Part shown: positions 1-4,949 of the stretch, piece by piece
Layout: each line of letters begins with the position of its first letter
Numbering within the stretch: position 1 is the stretch's first letter
Assembly: GCA_025922995.1 (NCBI GenBank)
Contig: JAICGT010000023.1
Coordinates: 1 to 9,548, forward strand
Reading direction: 5' to 3'
From: Fimbriimonadales bacterium
GTDB taxonomy: Bacteria > Armatimonadota > Fimbriimonadia > Fimbriimonadales > ATM1
Length of the DNA stretch: 9,548 bases
The notes under the pieces: model-generated
Seen by the model: the letters and a program-made list of their open reading frames with translations, nothing else
What the model was told of the DNA's origin: nothing
Database searches by the model: none
Made by a program: the position numbers and the translations under genes

Positions 1-217
1 ACACAGAAAGCGGCGGCGTCGCTTTTGCCTCTCGGCCGGGCAGCGTGTAGCCGTTCGCGAGGAACTCCTCGCCGAACGTATTCAGCTTCGGCACGTGTAC
101 ATGGCAGCTGCTGCAGTCCAGGTCGTACTGACGAGCGAATTGCGGCGTCGCGCCGGACGAAACGACCAACGCCAGCGGCGGTATCAAAAGAACAATCGGG
201 ATCCATACCTTCCTCAT
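1..217 (-). CDS. c-type cytochrome-like exported protein, N-terminal part (runs off left edge)
   Basis: The reverse strand reads open from an ATG at 217 to the window edge (72 codons). Residues 2-24 form a signal-peptide-like segment (basic MRK, then a hydrophobic stretch ending near SSGATP). Residues 35-39 are CSSCH, a c-type haem attachment motif, followed by PKLNTFGEEFLANGY (43-57). From memory, a CxxCH followed by a PxLNxFGxxFxxNGY stretch recurs in exported cytochrome-like proteins of many environmental bacteria, where the rest is often a larger periplasmic or outer-membrane domain. Only the start is present, so the full domain layout and function are unknown. A role in electron transfer outside the cytoplasm is inferred from the haem motif and signal peptide. 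No Shine-Dalgarno precedes the ATG; a CATACT hexamer lies 7 bases upstream. It is divergent from the fluoride channel gene. Confidence 0.8.
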   Translation of the reverse strand, partial: MRKVWIPIVLLIPPLALVVSSGATPQFARQYDLDCSSCHVHVPKLNTFGEEFLANGYTLPGREAKATPPLSV

Positions 218-318
218 GGCGGACAGTATGACCGAAATTGTTATCTATGGTTAACTTTCGTCAGCGAGTATTCTGCTTTGGGCTGCCGGCCTTGCGGCGA
301 GAGGTTCCAAGAATTCAG

Positions 319-714
319 ATGCGATATTTGCTTGACTCGGTTTGGGTCGCGCTTGGGGCGGCGATCGGCGCCAACGCGCGGTATTGGCTGGGCTACGTTC
401 TCAGCAGCAGAGGCTTTCCGGACTTTCCGTGGCCGACCCTCCTCGTCAATGTGAGCGGCTCGCTCGCGCTCGGCGTCTTTCTTGCCCTCACCGTTACGCA
501 CGGCTGGGGCCATGGATGGCGGTTGTTCGTGGCGGTCGGCATCTGCGGAGGCTTCACAACGTTTTCGGCGTTCTCGGCCGAGATGGTGAGGCTTATCGAG
601 GAACGGCAGATCGTGCCGGCGCTGGGCTACTTCTTGGCCAGCAACCTGCTCAGCATAAGCGCCTGCCTGGCAGGCGCCCACTTCGCCCGCCTTCTCTGGC
701 GTGGCACTACGTAG
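319..714 (+). CDS. crcB: Fluoride ion channel/exporter CrcB (FluC)
   Basis: This encodes 131 residues, the usual CrcB/FluC length. The family forms dual-topology homodimeric fluoride channels in the cytoplasmic membrane that lower cytoplasmic fluoride. Visible family motifs: GAAIGANARYWLG near the start of helix 1, WPTLLVNVSGS at helix 2 (the conserved Asn of the fluoride path), and GICGGFTTFSAFSAEM, the signature with the TTFS stretch that lines the pore and helps form the central Na+ site. Four hydrophobic helices are apparent. The frame stays open upstream to an ATG at 238, but those 27 extra residues are polar and not family-like. The ATG at 319 (MRYLLDSVWVALGA) gives the normal N-terminus, with a modest purine-rich stretch (GAGAGG, 299-304) upstream. 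No fluoride riboswitch consensus was seen before it. The divergent neighbour is an exported cytochrome. Confidence 0.93.
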   Translation: MRYLLDSVWVALGAAIGANARYWLGYVLSSRGFPDFPWPTLLVNVSGSLALGVFLALTVTHGWGHGWRLFVAVGICGGFTTFSAFSAEMVRLIEERQIVPALGYFLASNLLSISACLAGAHFARLLWRGTT

Positions 715-790
715 AGCGTTGGGCGGCTTGCAACGCCCCGACAGCATGACCAAATCCGCGTAGGAGAGCGGGTAAACTTAACGGGACGAT

Positions 791-1414
791 ATGTCGACAA
801 GAGAGCTATCGCCGCGAGAAGAGGAAATCGTCGAATTGTGTGTCGAGGGTCTGACCAACGAGCAGATCGCGCACAGCCTTGGACTGAGCATCGGCACCGT
901 CAACACCTACTGGCTTCGCATCAAGTTCAAGGTCGGTGGACTGGGCAAGACCGACACCGTCGTCAAGATCATCAAAGAGCGCGCAGAGCGCGCTCTCCGG
1001 GATGCGAACAAGGAGCGCAAGGGCCTTTCGGACATCGTCGCCGACAGGGAACTGCATCTGCTGGAATACCGTGCCGCGCTGGCGCTGCTGCACCTCGCGA
1101 TGGACCAAATCCAATCCACGGTTTGGGCGACAGACTCTGATTTGATGATCCACATCATCGCGAACGGCGAGATGCCGGCGACACACTTCGGCGTTACGTG
1201 GGAAGTCGGAAAATCGGTTTACGAAATCTTCAAGACGGAAGACCCGGAACACCCTGCCATTGCGGCACATCTCTCGGCTGTGGCCGGCATTGAATCCGAG
1301 GTGCGCCTCAAAGGCGAGTTCGCGAACATGTTTCTTCGCGTTATGCCCCTGCGCGACGAGTCGGACGAACAAGTCATGGGATGCATCAGCATCCTAAATA
1401 CGGTCGGAGAATAA
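791..1414 (+). CDS. LuxR-type HTH protein with C-terminal PAS domain
   Basis: A 207-residue soluble protein. Residues 5-62 match the LuxR/GerE helix-turn-helix (LSPREEEIVELCVEGLTNEQ, then IAHSLGLSIGTV and a recognition-helix-like NTYWLRIKFK). Residues 62-100 are charged and heptad-like (ERAERALRDANKERK), probably a coiled coil or dimerisation linker. Residues 105-205 resemble a PAS sensor: IQSTVWATDSDL, then GKSVYEIFKTEDPEHPAIAAH, and a final MPLRDESDEQVMGCISIL strand typical of PAS ends. No membrane segment or receiver domain is present. The order is unusual because the DNA-binding domain comes first and the sensor second. Role inferred: transcriptional regulator responding to a small ligand, redox state or partner protein. 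GGGACG at 783-788 can serve as ribosome binding site. It follows crcB by 76 bases and converges on the response regulator. Confidence 0.85.
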   Translation: MSTRELSPREEEIVELCVEGLTNEQIAHSLGLSIGTVNTYWLRIKFKVGGLGKTDTVVKIIKERAERALRDANKERKGLSDIVADRELHLLEYRAALALLHLAMDQIQSTVWATDSDLMIHIIANGEMPATHFGVTWEVGKSVYEIFKTEDPEHPAIAAHLSAVAGIESEVRLKGEFANMFLRVMPLRDESDEQVMGCISILNTVGE

Positions 1415-1415
1415 C

Positions 1416-1453
1416 AAGCCGGGGCGGTTGGATTTGGGAGGGCCGCCCGGCTT
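1416..1453. terminator. Shared hairpin terminator between convergent genes
   Basis: AAGCCGGGGCGG (1416-1427) pairs with CCGCCCGGCTT (1443-1453) with one bulged G and a 15-base loop. It begins right after the stop of the HTH-PAS gene. Read on the plus strand it is followed by a moderately T-rich stretch (CTACGTTT). It probably serves mainly the plus-strand gene and could also act on the minus-strand response regulator, whose stop lies about 25 bases away. Confidence 0.7.
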
Positions 1454-1477
1454 CTACGTTTAAGACTTAATAGTCCG

Positions 1478-1855
1478 TTAATTTGTGCTTAGCATCTTAT
1501 CGACCGAAGCCAGCAGCATACGCGCTGTTAACGGCTTTCTAAGGATGTTTCGACACGGTTGTTCCTTGCAAATATCCTCGGGAAAATAGCCGCCGGTAAC
1601 AAACAGCACCGGAAGGTTCGGCTGTTTCATCGACAGCGCGTCGGCGAGTTCGAAGCCTGTTTGGCCGGGCATTTCGATGTCGGTAATTAACAGGTCCACG
1701 CCCCCGAGCTCGCTGTGAAATTTAGCGGCGGCTCCACCGCCGGAAGCCGCCGTTACTGAGAAGCCGCTAACCTCTAAGATCGTTGTGAAAAGCGCAAGGA
1801 CGTCTTTATCGTCGTCGACAAGAAGAACTCTACGTGGGTTTTGAATATTAATCAT
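1478..1855 (-). CDS. Single-domain response regulator (CheY-like receiver)
   Basis: A 125-residue stand-alone receiver domain with no output domain. The acidic pocket is D14-D16 (VLLVDDDKDV), the phospho-acceptor is D59 (LLITDIEMPG), the switch threonine is T87 (FVTGG) and the conserved lysine is K107 (LRKPL). All catalytic residues are intact, so it should accept phosphate from a histidine kinase, which is not in this window. Such proteins act by binding partners or as phosphorelay intermediates. The ATG overlaps the TGA of the upstream secreted-protein gene (ATGA, 1852-1855). Its Shine-Dalgarno AAGGAG (1859-1864) lies inside the last codons of that gene, three bases from the ATG, which suggests translational coupling. 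No separate promoter is apparent. Confidence 0.92.
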   Translation of the reverse strand: MINIQNPRRVLLVDDDKDVLALFTTILEVSGFSVTAASGGGAAAKFHSELGGVDLLITDIEMPGQTGFELADALSMKQPNLPVLFVTGGYFPEDICKEQPCRNILRKPLTARMLLASVDKMLSTN

Positions 1856-2634
1856 TTGCTCCTTTTTCTAAGCGCTAACAGCAAGGAAAGTCCCATGCCG
1901 AACGCAACGAACGTCGCGGGCTCGGGAACCGGGTCGCAAATTGCGATCGTGTTTGTATCGAGCGTCACCGCGCCGTTGCGAGCGAGCGCGTTGCCTTCGA
2001 GAATCGTCGCGCGGGTGTTCATCGTAATGCTCGTGAAAGCCATCACATGGCCCAGAACAGCCGAGTCGGTGCCGAGGGTCGCCGAGCTGCCGACCTGCCA
2101 ATAAACGTTGCACGCATCGCCCGCGTTGGTCATCACGACCGACGCGCTCGACCCCACAAGAAACGTGCTGCCGATTTGGAAATCGAACCGCGCGTTGGGA
2201 TCGCCCTGCGCGTCGAGAGTCAATACGCCGTTCAGAGGAGCGGATGCGCTGTATTTGTAAACGCCGGGGGTCAAGGTCATGCCGCCGAGGTCTTGCCCCG
2301 TAAGGTCCGTGTCGAACGCTTCGCCGAGAATTATGTTGTAAGCGACCGTTAGGTCGACTTGCGCCTGTTGCGCGACGGCGTCTCCGGCGTGGATGGTTCC
2401 ATTAGTGACCACGCCCGGGGGAAAGCCCGTGATTGCGGTGCCGGGCCAAACCCCCAGGTTGCCGAAAAGATTGCTTGTGCCGGTGTTCGTGACGGTCGAG
2501 CCGCCGAGCACCGCGAAAAGGTCTGCGGTTCCGAGAATCTGTGCCGATGCGCCCGTGTGGAGGCATAGCAGGAAAAGGGCGGTGATAGCAGCTGCGCCGA
2601 AGCGATTCGTGCGCGCTTTCTTAGTGGTATTCAT
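1852..2634 (-). CDS. DUF3494 ice-binding-like secreted protein with PEP-CTERM anchor
   Basis: 260 residues. Residues 1-31 are a signal peptide (basic N-terminus, hydrophobic core, cleavage probably after ASA). Residues 34-233 match the DUF3494/ice-binding protein fold: LGTADLFAVLGGSTVTNTG, GVWPGTAITGFPPG, AGDAVAQQAQVDLTVAYN, LTPGVYKYS, the stretch ending NVYWQVGSSATLGT, and ARNGAVTLDTNTI. The domain is a right-handed beta-helix. Characterised members bind ice or inhibit ice recrystallisation, and others may be surface adhesins. The C-terminus is VPEP (236-239), a hydrophobic span (241-254) and an RKRSK tail: a PEP-CTERM signal recognised by an exosortase. The start has GAGG 8 bases upstream. 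Ice binding itself cannot be read from the sequence, and adhesion or matrix roles are equally possible. It overlaps the response regulator gene downstream and carries a conserved 51-bp box upstream. Confidence 0.93.
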   Translation of the reverse strand: MNTTKKARTNRFGAAAITALFLLCLHTGASAQILGTADLFAVLGGSTVTNTGTSNLFGNLGVWPGTAITGFPPGVVTNGTIHAGDAVAQQAQVDLTVAYNIILGEAFDTDLTGQDLGGMTLTPGVYKYSASAPLNGVLTLDAQGDPNARFDFQIGSTFLVGSSASVVMTNAGDACNVYWQVGSSATLGTDSAVLGHVMAFTSITMNTRATILEGNALARNGAVTLDTNTIAICDPVPEPATFVAFGMGLSLLLALRKRSK

Positions 2635-2676
2635 GTTTAAGTCCTCACTTCCAATTTGTGCTGGAGGAGCATTAAG

Positions 2677-2689
2677 GGGGTGCCGCCCC
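2677..2689 (-). promoter_or_regulatory. Leader hairpin GGGGNGGCACCCC, copy A
   Basis: On the minus strand this reads GGGGCGGCACCCC, a 4-bp GC stem with a CGGCA loop, about 42 bases upstream of the ice-binding-like start codon. The leader of the neighbouring PEP-CTERM gene has the same element with one loop change (copy B, 3573-3585). Conservation in both leaders at a similar distance from the 51-bp box suggests a transcript-level element; its function is unknown. Confidence 0.45.
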
Positions 2690-2741
2690 AGGCGGTCTGT
2701 TTACGGTTCTCTGCCGATGAATCGGTTCGAGCCCTGATCTA

Positions 2742-2770
2742 AACTTATCACGTAATCAGCGGGATAACAA
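2742..2770 (-). promoter_or_regulatory. Possible promoter of the ice-binding/response-regulator pair
   Basis: On the minus strand TTGTTA (2770-2765) and TAAGTT (2747-2742) are separated by 17 bases, at the downstream end of the 51-bp box. The match to a housekeeping promoter is weak. The equivalent place after copy B of the box also offers a TTG hexamer and a -10-like hexamer, which is the main support. It would give a leader of about 100 bases. Confidence 0.35.
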
Positions 2771-2818
2771 GTCGCAAAATGCACCGTCAGCCGTTCGGCG
2801 TCGGTAAATCGGCGGACA
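2758..2818. repeat. 51-bp conserved box, copy A
   Basis: Bases 2768-2818 match 3658-3708 at 50 of 51 positions (C at 2799 versus T at 3689). Similarity extends through AGCGGGA (2758-2764) with three differing bases between. The box contains an interrupted dyad: on the plus strand ACCG-N3-GCCGTTCGGC-N2-CGGT. It lies upstream of a minus-strand secreted-protein gene in both copies, so a regulator-binding site is the simplest reading. A conserved RNA on the plus strand is the alternative. Confidence 0.85.
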
Positions 2819-2830
2819 GGTTGCAGATAT

Positions 2831-2865
2831 GAAACAGCCCGGGTCTCTCCCCCCGGGCTTGTTTC
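2831..2865 (-). terminator. Terminator after the PEP-CTERM gene
   Basis: GCCCGGG (2837-2843) pairs with CCCGGGC (2852-2858), and flanking GAAACA/TGTTTC extend the stem past one unpaired base. It lies 16 bases beyond the stop of the minus-strand PEP-CTERM gene at 2881. Both sides are only moderately T-rich, so it may work in both directions. It also directly flanks box copy A, as a similar hairpin flanks copy B. Confidence 0.7.
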
Positions 2866-2880
2866 TGCTCTCCTCGCTCC

Positions 2881-3477
2881 CTATGAAAGGCGCTTGCGGA
2901 TTAACAGACCTGCCAATCCGATTCCTAACGCGATAAACGCGGTAGGCTCCGGCACGGCGCCAGGCACCGCTGATATGCGGTTTTGGCTTACGCCGGAAAG
3001 ATCGACCGTCGACATAATCGAGATCGAACTAAACACTTCCTTCTCGGTACCGTAAATGCGGAACGCGTTCGGACCCTGCTCATTCACAACAAACGTTTCG
3101 CTGTAACTAAGCGAACCCAGTTCGAAAAGCTTGATCGTGACGTCGCCGCTGCCGAGCGCATTGAGGTTGAACTGATAGGCTGCGATGCCCAAGCCCGGGT
3201 CATCCATGGCCACTGAGAACATGCTGAACGCGCCGTCGACCGGCGAAATTTGCTCATTTCCAGCGATCAGGTCTTCCCCGGCGCCGTACCAGTTAACGAT
3301 TAGGCCAGTGTTGTTAGTGATCCCCTGAACAAGCGGGCCGGTCTCGATCAGCGTGCCGTCATTGAACAGGATGTTCTCCGTGCCTGGATAAGCTGCCGAC
3401 AAGGTGTCGATTACAATAACTGCGTTAGCCGATCCGGCAATTGCCGCCAATGCTGCTGCGACTAATGACTTATTCAT
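2881..3477 (-). CDS. PEP-CTERM secreted protein, paralogue 1
   Basis: 198 residues. Residues 1-19 are a signal peptide (MNK, alanine-rich core, SANA cleavage site). The body has no domain I recognise but appears beta-rich: PGTENILFND (31-40), YGAGEDL (64-70), LGIAAYQFNLNAL (96-108), NEQGPN.FRIYGTE (132-145). The C-terminus is AVPEPTAF (174-181), a hydrophobic span and an RKRLS tail, a PEP-CTERM exosortase signal. A paralogue at 5081-5677 has the same length and about 110 identical positions with no gap by eye, so the body is a genuine family under selection. AGGAG lies 10 bases before the ATG. Probable location is the cell surface or extracellular matrix; biochemical role unknown. Upstream are the second copy of the 51-bp box and a leader of roughly 150 bases. 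Confidence 0.92.
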   Translation of the reverse strand: MNKSLVAAALAAIAGSANAVIVIDTLSAAYPGTENILFNDGTLIETGPLVQGITNNTGLIVNWYGAGEDLIAGNEQISPVDGAFSMFSVAMDDPGLGIAAYQFNLNALGSGDVTIKLFELGSLSYSETFVVNEQGPNAFRIYGTEKEVFSSISIMSTVDLSGVSQNRISAVPGAVPEPTAFIALGIGLAGLLIRKRLS

Positions 3478-3572
3478 ATTTTATTTTCTCCTAATGTTTG
3501 GGTGCATGGCGGCGTGCCTTCCAGATTATCGAATCAGGTCTTGGGACGGCGGCATGCCCTGCGTAATGTGAA

Positions 3573-3585
3573 GGGGTGCCTCCCC
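3573..3585 (-). promoter_or_regulatory. Leader hairpin GGGGNGGCACCCC, copy B
   Basis: On the minus strand this is GGGGAGGCACCCC, extended by AA/TT to a 6-bp stem (AAGGGG...CCCCTT). It lies about 95 bases before the PEP-CTERM start codon and about 72 bases from the 51-bp box, close to the 78 bases in copy A. Confidence 0.45.
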
Positions 3586-3630
3586 TTTAAGGTGCTCCTC
3601 TCTAATCCAGAGCTAACTAAATCAGACCGC

Positions 3631-3660
3631 AGTATCGTTTATTGATAAGCGGGACTGCAA
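3631..3660 (-). promoter_or_regulatory. Possible promoter of PEP-CTERM paralogue 1
   Basis: On the minus strand TTGCAG (3660-3655) and GATACT (3636-3631) are 18 bases apart, directly downstream of box copy B. GATACT is a fair -10 match. The position relative to the box equals that of the candidate promoter at copy A. Confidence 0.45.
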
Positions 3661-3708
3661 GTCGCAAAATGCACCGTCAGCCGTTCGGTGTCGGTAAATC
3701 GGCGGACA
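3648..3708. repeat. 51-bp conserved box, copy B
   Basis: Second copy of the box at 2758-2818, same orientation. The single mismatch in the 51-bp core changes one base in the inner dyad stem (GCCG/CGGC becomes GCCG/CGGT when read on the plus strand). AGCGGGA at 3648-3654 continues the similarity. It precedes the minus-strand PEP-CTERM gene starting at 3477. No third copy was seen in this window, including upstream of the paralogue at 5677. Confidence 0.85.
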
Positions 3709-3734
3709 TCGGTACCTGCATAAAAAGCCGAAAT

Positions 3735-3780
3735 AGAGAAGCCCGGGATATCTGCGGCTCCCGGGCTTTCTTTCTCTCTT
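3735..3780 (+). terminator. Orphan terminator hairpin beside box copy B
   Basis: GCCCGGGA (3741-3748) pairs with TCCCGGGC (3759-3766), followed on the plus strand by TTTCTTTCTCTCTT. This is a convincing plus-strand factor-independent terminator, yet no protein gene ends before it on the plus strand. It may end a small RNA that includes box copy B, or be the relic of a gene lost from the minus strand. Confidence 0.65.
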
Positions 3781-4038
3781 CGGTCCCCAACCAAGATGTG
3801 CGAGCGGCGGCGCGTTTCGTTTTTGGTTCGGTAAAGTACCGAGCCGCCGACTCGACTGAAACCCTGGGATGGCCAACCCACGGTTTGATGCCTTCTACTC
3901 GCGTATCGAGCCGTGCGTCGCACTCTCGCCGACGATTCTTGCGTTTTCTGCCTGTCAATGCCTTGCGCAGGCCCAAAACTTGGGTATCTTTTGGGCAGGA
4001 GTAAGAAAGTCTTGCGGGATCGCACACGGTAGGTGCCC
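3781..4038. other. Gene-free stretch
   Basis: Open frames on both strands here overlap each other, have atypical composition (Arg, Ser and Cys-rich translations) and no ribosome binding sites or family motifs. I see no RNA gene or repeat. The stretch carries the far upstream region of the 87-aa gene. Confidence 0.5.
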
Positions 4039-4067
4039 TTGGATCGCGGTCCGACGTTGCTTATACT
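4039..4067 (+). promoter_or_regulatory. Sigma70-type promoter of the 87-aa gene
   Basis: TTGGAT (4039-4044) and TATACT (4062-4067) are separated by exactly 17 bases, a good housekeeping promoter match. The predicted transcript start near 4074 gives a leader of about 30 bases before the ATG at 4106. Confidence 0.65.
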
Positions 4068-4105
4068 TTGAGTTGCATCTGTCTGAATGCGGGGGCATTG
4101 ATGAC

Positions 4106-4369
4106 ATGAAAGTGTATTGGCTGAGGGACTTGAACGGGCCTCTTAAGGATGGATTCCATCCTATAAACGGCTCTCATGGAGAGGTCTACATCTCGAGAAA
4201 GGACCTGCTCGCGATCCTGACCCTCGACGGTGAGATCGTCTTGGATACTTACCCGGTAGCCGCTGACCTGAATGGGATCGTCATCCACAAGATCTTGGCC
4301 ATCAGCGCCTGCGATCCCAACGAAGTCGATGGAAACGACGGAGATCAAAGCGTGGAGGGAGTCGTCTAG
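4106..4369 (+). CDS. Hypothetical 87-aa protein
   Basis: I do not recognise the family. The translation from the ATG at 4106 begins MKVYWLRDLNGPLKDGFHPI, continues through GEVYISRKDLLAILTLDGEI, VLDTYPVAADLNGIVIHKIL, and ends in an acidic, low-complexity tail (PNEVDGNDGDQSVEGVV). It looks like a small soluble alpha/beta protein; there is no signal peptide or membrane span. The frame is open upstream to 3869, but that part is Cys-rich and unlike a protein. A well-spaced promoter at 4039-4067 would start transcription inside that extension, so 4106 is preferred. The ribosome binding site is weak (GGGGG at 4091-4095). Codon use resembles neighbouring genes, and a hairpin follows the stop directly, which supports a real single-gene unit. 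Confidence 0.65.
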   Translation: MKVYWLRDLNGPLKDGFHPINGSHGEVYISRKDLLAILTLDGEIVLDTYPVAADLNGIVIHKILAISACDPNEVDGNDGDQSVEGVV

Positions 4370-4409
4370 ACGGTCCCGAGGGAGCCCGGATGGGTAGCTC
4401 TCGGGCCGT
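4370..4409 (+). terminator. Hairpin after the 87-aa gene
   Basis: ACGG-T-CCCGAG-GG-AGC (4370-4385) pairs with GCT-CTCGGG-CCGT (4397-4409), with a two-base bulge and an unpaired T. It starts at the base after the stop codon. No strong T-run follows, so it may terminate weakly or mainly stabilise the 3' end. Confidence 0.5.
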
Positions 4410-4479
4410 TAACAAGCGCGGCCCTCCGTGCCGGCGATGCTAAAACGGTGTCACACTCCGCTCCGGTTGTGCCAATAGG

Positions 4480-4573
4480 TGTTAGACTCGGCACTTAGAT
4501 CGATCCTCCACACCGAGTCGATTCATGCTGCGGGACGGCCCCTTTCAAATATTTCAGGGCCGTCCTTCCTTTT
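4480..4573 (+). ncRNA. Candidate structured small RNA
   Basis: No open frame fits here. The stretch holds a 7-bp stem GACTCGG (4485-4491)/CCGAGTC (4513-4519), then a strong terminator: GGACGGCCC (4533-4541) perfectly paired with GGGCCGTCC (4557-4565), followed by TTCCTTTT. The terminator lies about 160 bases beyond the hairpin that already closes the 87-aa gene, so it seems to belong to another transcript. The promoter is not clear and the 5' end is a guess. An untranslated tail of the 87-aa gene is the alternative. Confidence 0.35.
4533..4573 (+). terminator. Strong factor-independent terminator
   Basis: A perfect 9-bp GC-rich stem GGACGGCCC/GGGCCGTCC with a 15-base A/T-rich loop, followed by TTCCTTTT (4566-4573). 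Orientation is clearly plus strand. Confidence 0.8.
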
Positions 4574-4788
4574 AAGCGCCGAAAGGGACTTCAATTGCGT
4601 TTGCACTAAAGTATCAACTTTCGAGCAATCGGTAGTTCTCTTTTAGCTATCGGTAGCACTAAGAGATGTTTTCAGCCTAAAACGGTAAGGTGGCTGCAAG
4701 CCCTGGCGGGATAAACGCCGGAGAGAGGACGTTAACATAAAAAGAAGCCGGTCCACGGTTTCAATACTTACTGAAAAGGAGTTAGAAA
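4574..4788 (+). promoter_or_regulatory. Long structured leader of the 50-aa gene
   Basis: 215 bases between the preceding terminator and the 50-aa gene. Visible pairings: CTCTTTTAG with CTAAGAG (4638-4665, inner CTA/TAG closing a TCGG loop), GGCT-GCA-AGCC (about 4692-4702) and CTGGCG...CGCCGG (about 4704-4722). ATCGGTAG occurs twice (4629-4636 and 4649-4656). It resembles no riboswitch class I can name with confidence. A translation-control leader is inferred from its length and stems. No clear promoter was found. Confidence 0.35.
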
Positions 4789-4941
4789 ATGCCAGACCGC
4801 AAACAACAACAGAACGATCCTCGTCGTCAGGAAGCCGGCCCGCAAAAGCGCCAAAACTCGCAGAACGCCCCCGATCGAGGGCAGAAGCAGAAGCCGGGTC
4901 AGAAGCGCGAACCGCAGGAAAACCCGCGCGAACGACGGTAG
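4789..4941 (+). CDS. Small basic disordered protein, 50 aa
   Basis: The frame begins at ATG 4789 with an excellent ribosome binding site (AAGGAG at 4776-4781, 7-base spacer) and ends at TAG 4939-4941. It encodes 50 residues made almost entirely of Gln, Lys, Arg, Pro, Asn, Glu, Asp and Gly (starts MPDRKQQQNDPRRQE, ends PQENPRERR), with no hydrophobic residue after Met1 apart from three alanines. It should be fully disordered and positively charged, suggesting nucleic-acid binding, ribosome association or a stress role; none of this is shown by the sequence. A long structured leader precedes it and two hairpins follow. Strong signals on both sides make it a real gene despite the low complexity. 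No named family recognised. Confidence 0.75.
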   Translation: MPDRKQQQNDPRRQEAGPQKRQNSQNAPDRGQKQKPGQKREPQENPRERR

Positions 4942-4949
4942 TCGCAAAA

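Noticed and set aside
218..318. Fluoride riboswitch ahead of crcB
   Set aside because: The region lacks the GGNGATGG core and the paired pattern expected of the crcB-motif RNA. No convincing stems were found.
238..318. N-terminal extension of CrcB from the ATG at 238
   Set aside because: The 27 extra residues are polar and basic, unlike CrcB N-termini, and the start at 319 gives the normal family length.
716..736. GCGTTG...CAACGC hairpin just after crcB as terminator
   Set aside because: The stem is only 6 bp and no T-run follows. The HTH-PAS gene begins soon after, so read-through is as likely.
2758..2865. Cyclic di-GMP (GEMM) riboswitch in the 51-bp box
   Set aside because: GTCGCAAA superficially resembles part of that aptamer, but the other conserved blocks are missing on both strands and no gene follows on the plus strand.
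3622..4027. Overlapping minus-strand open frames
   Set aside because: Compositions are Arg/Ser/Pro-rich, there are no ribosome binding sites, and the frames cross the 51-bp box and a terminator. They look like non-coding shadows.
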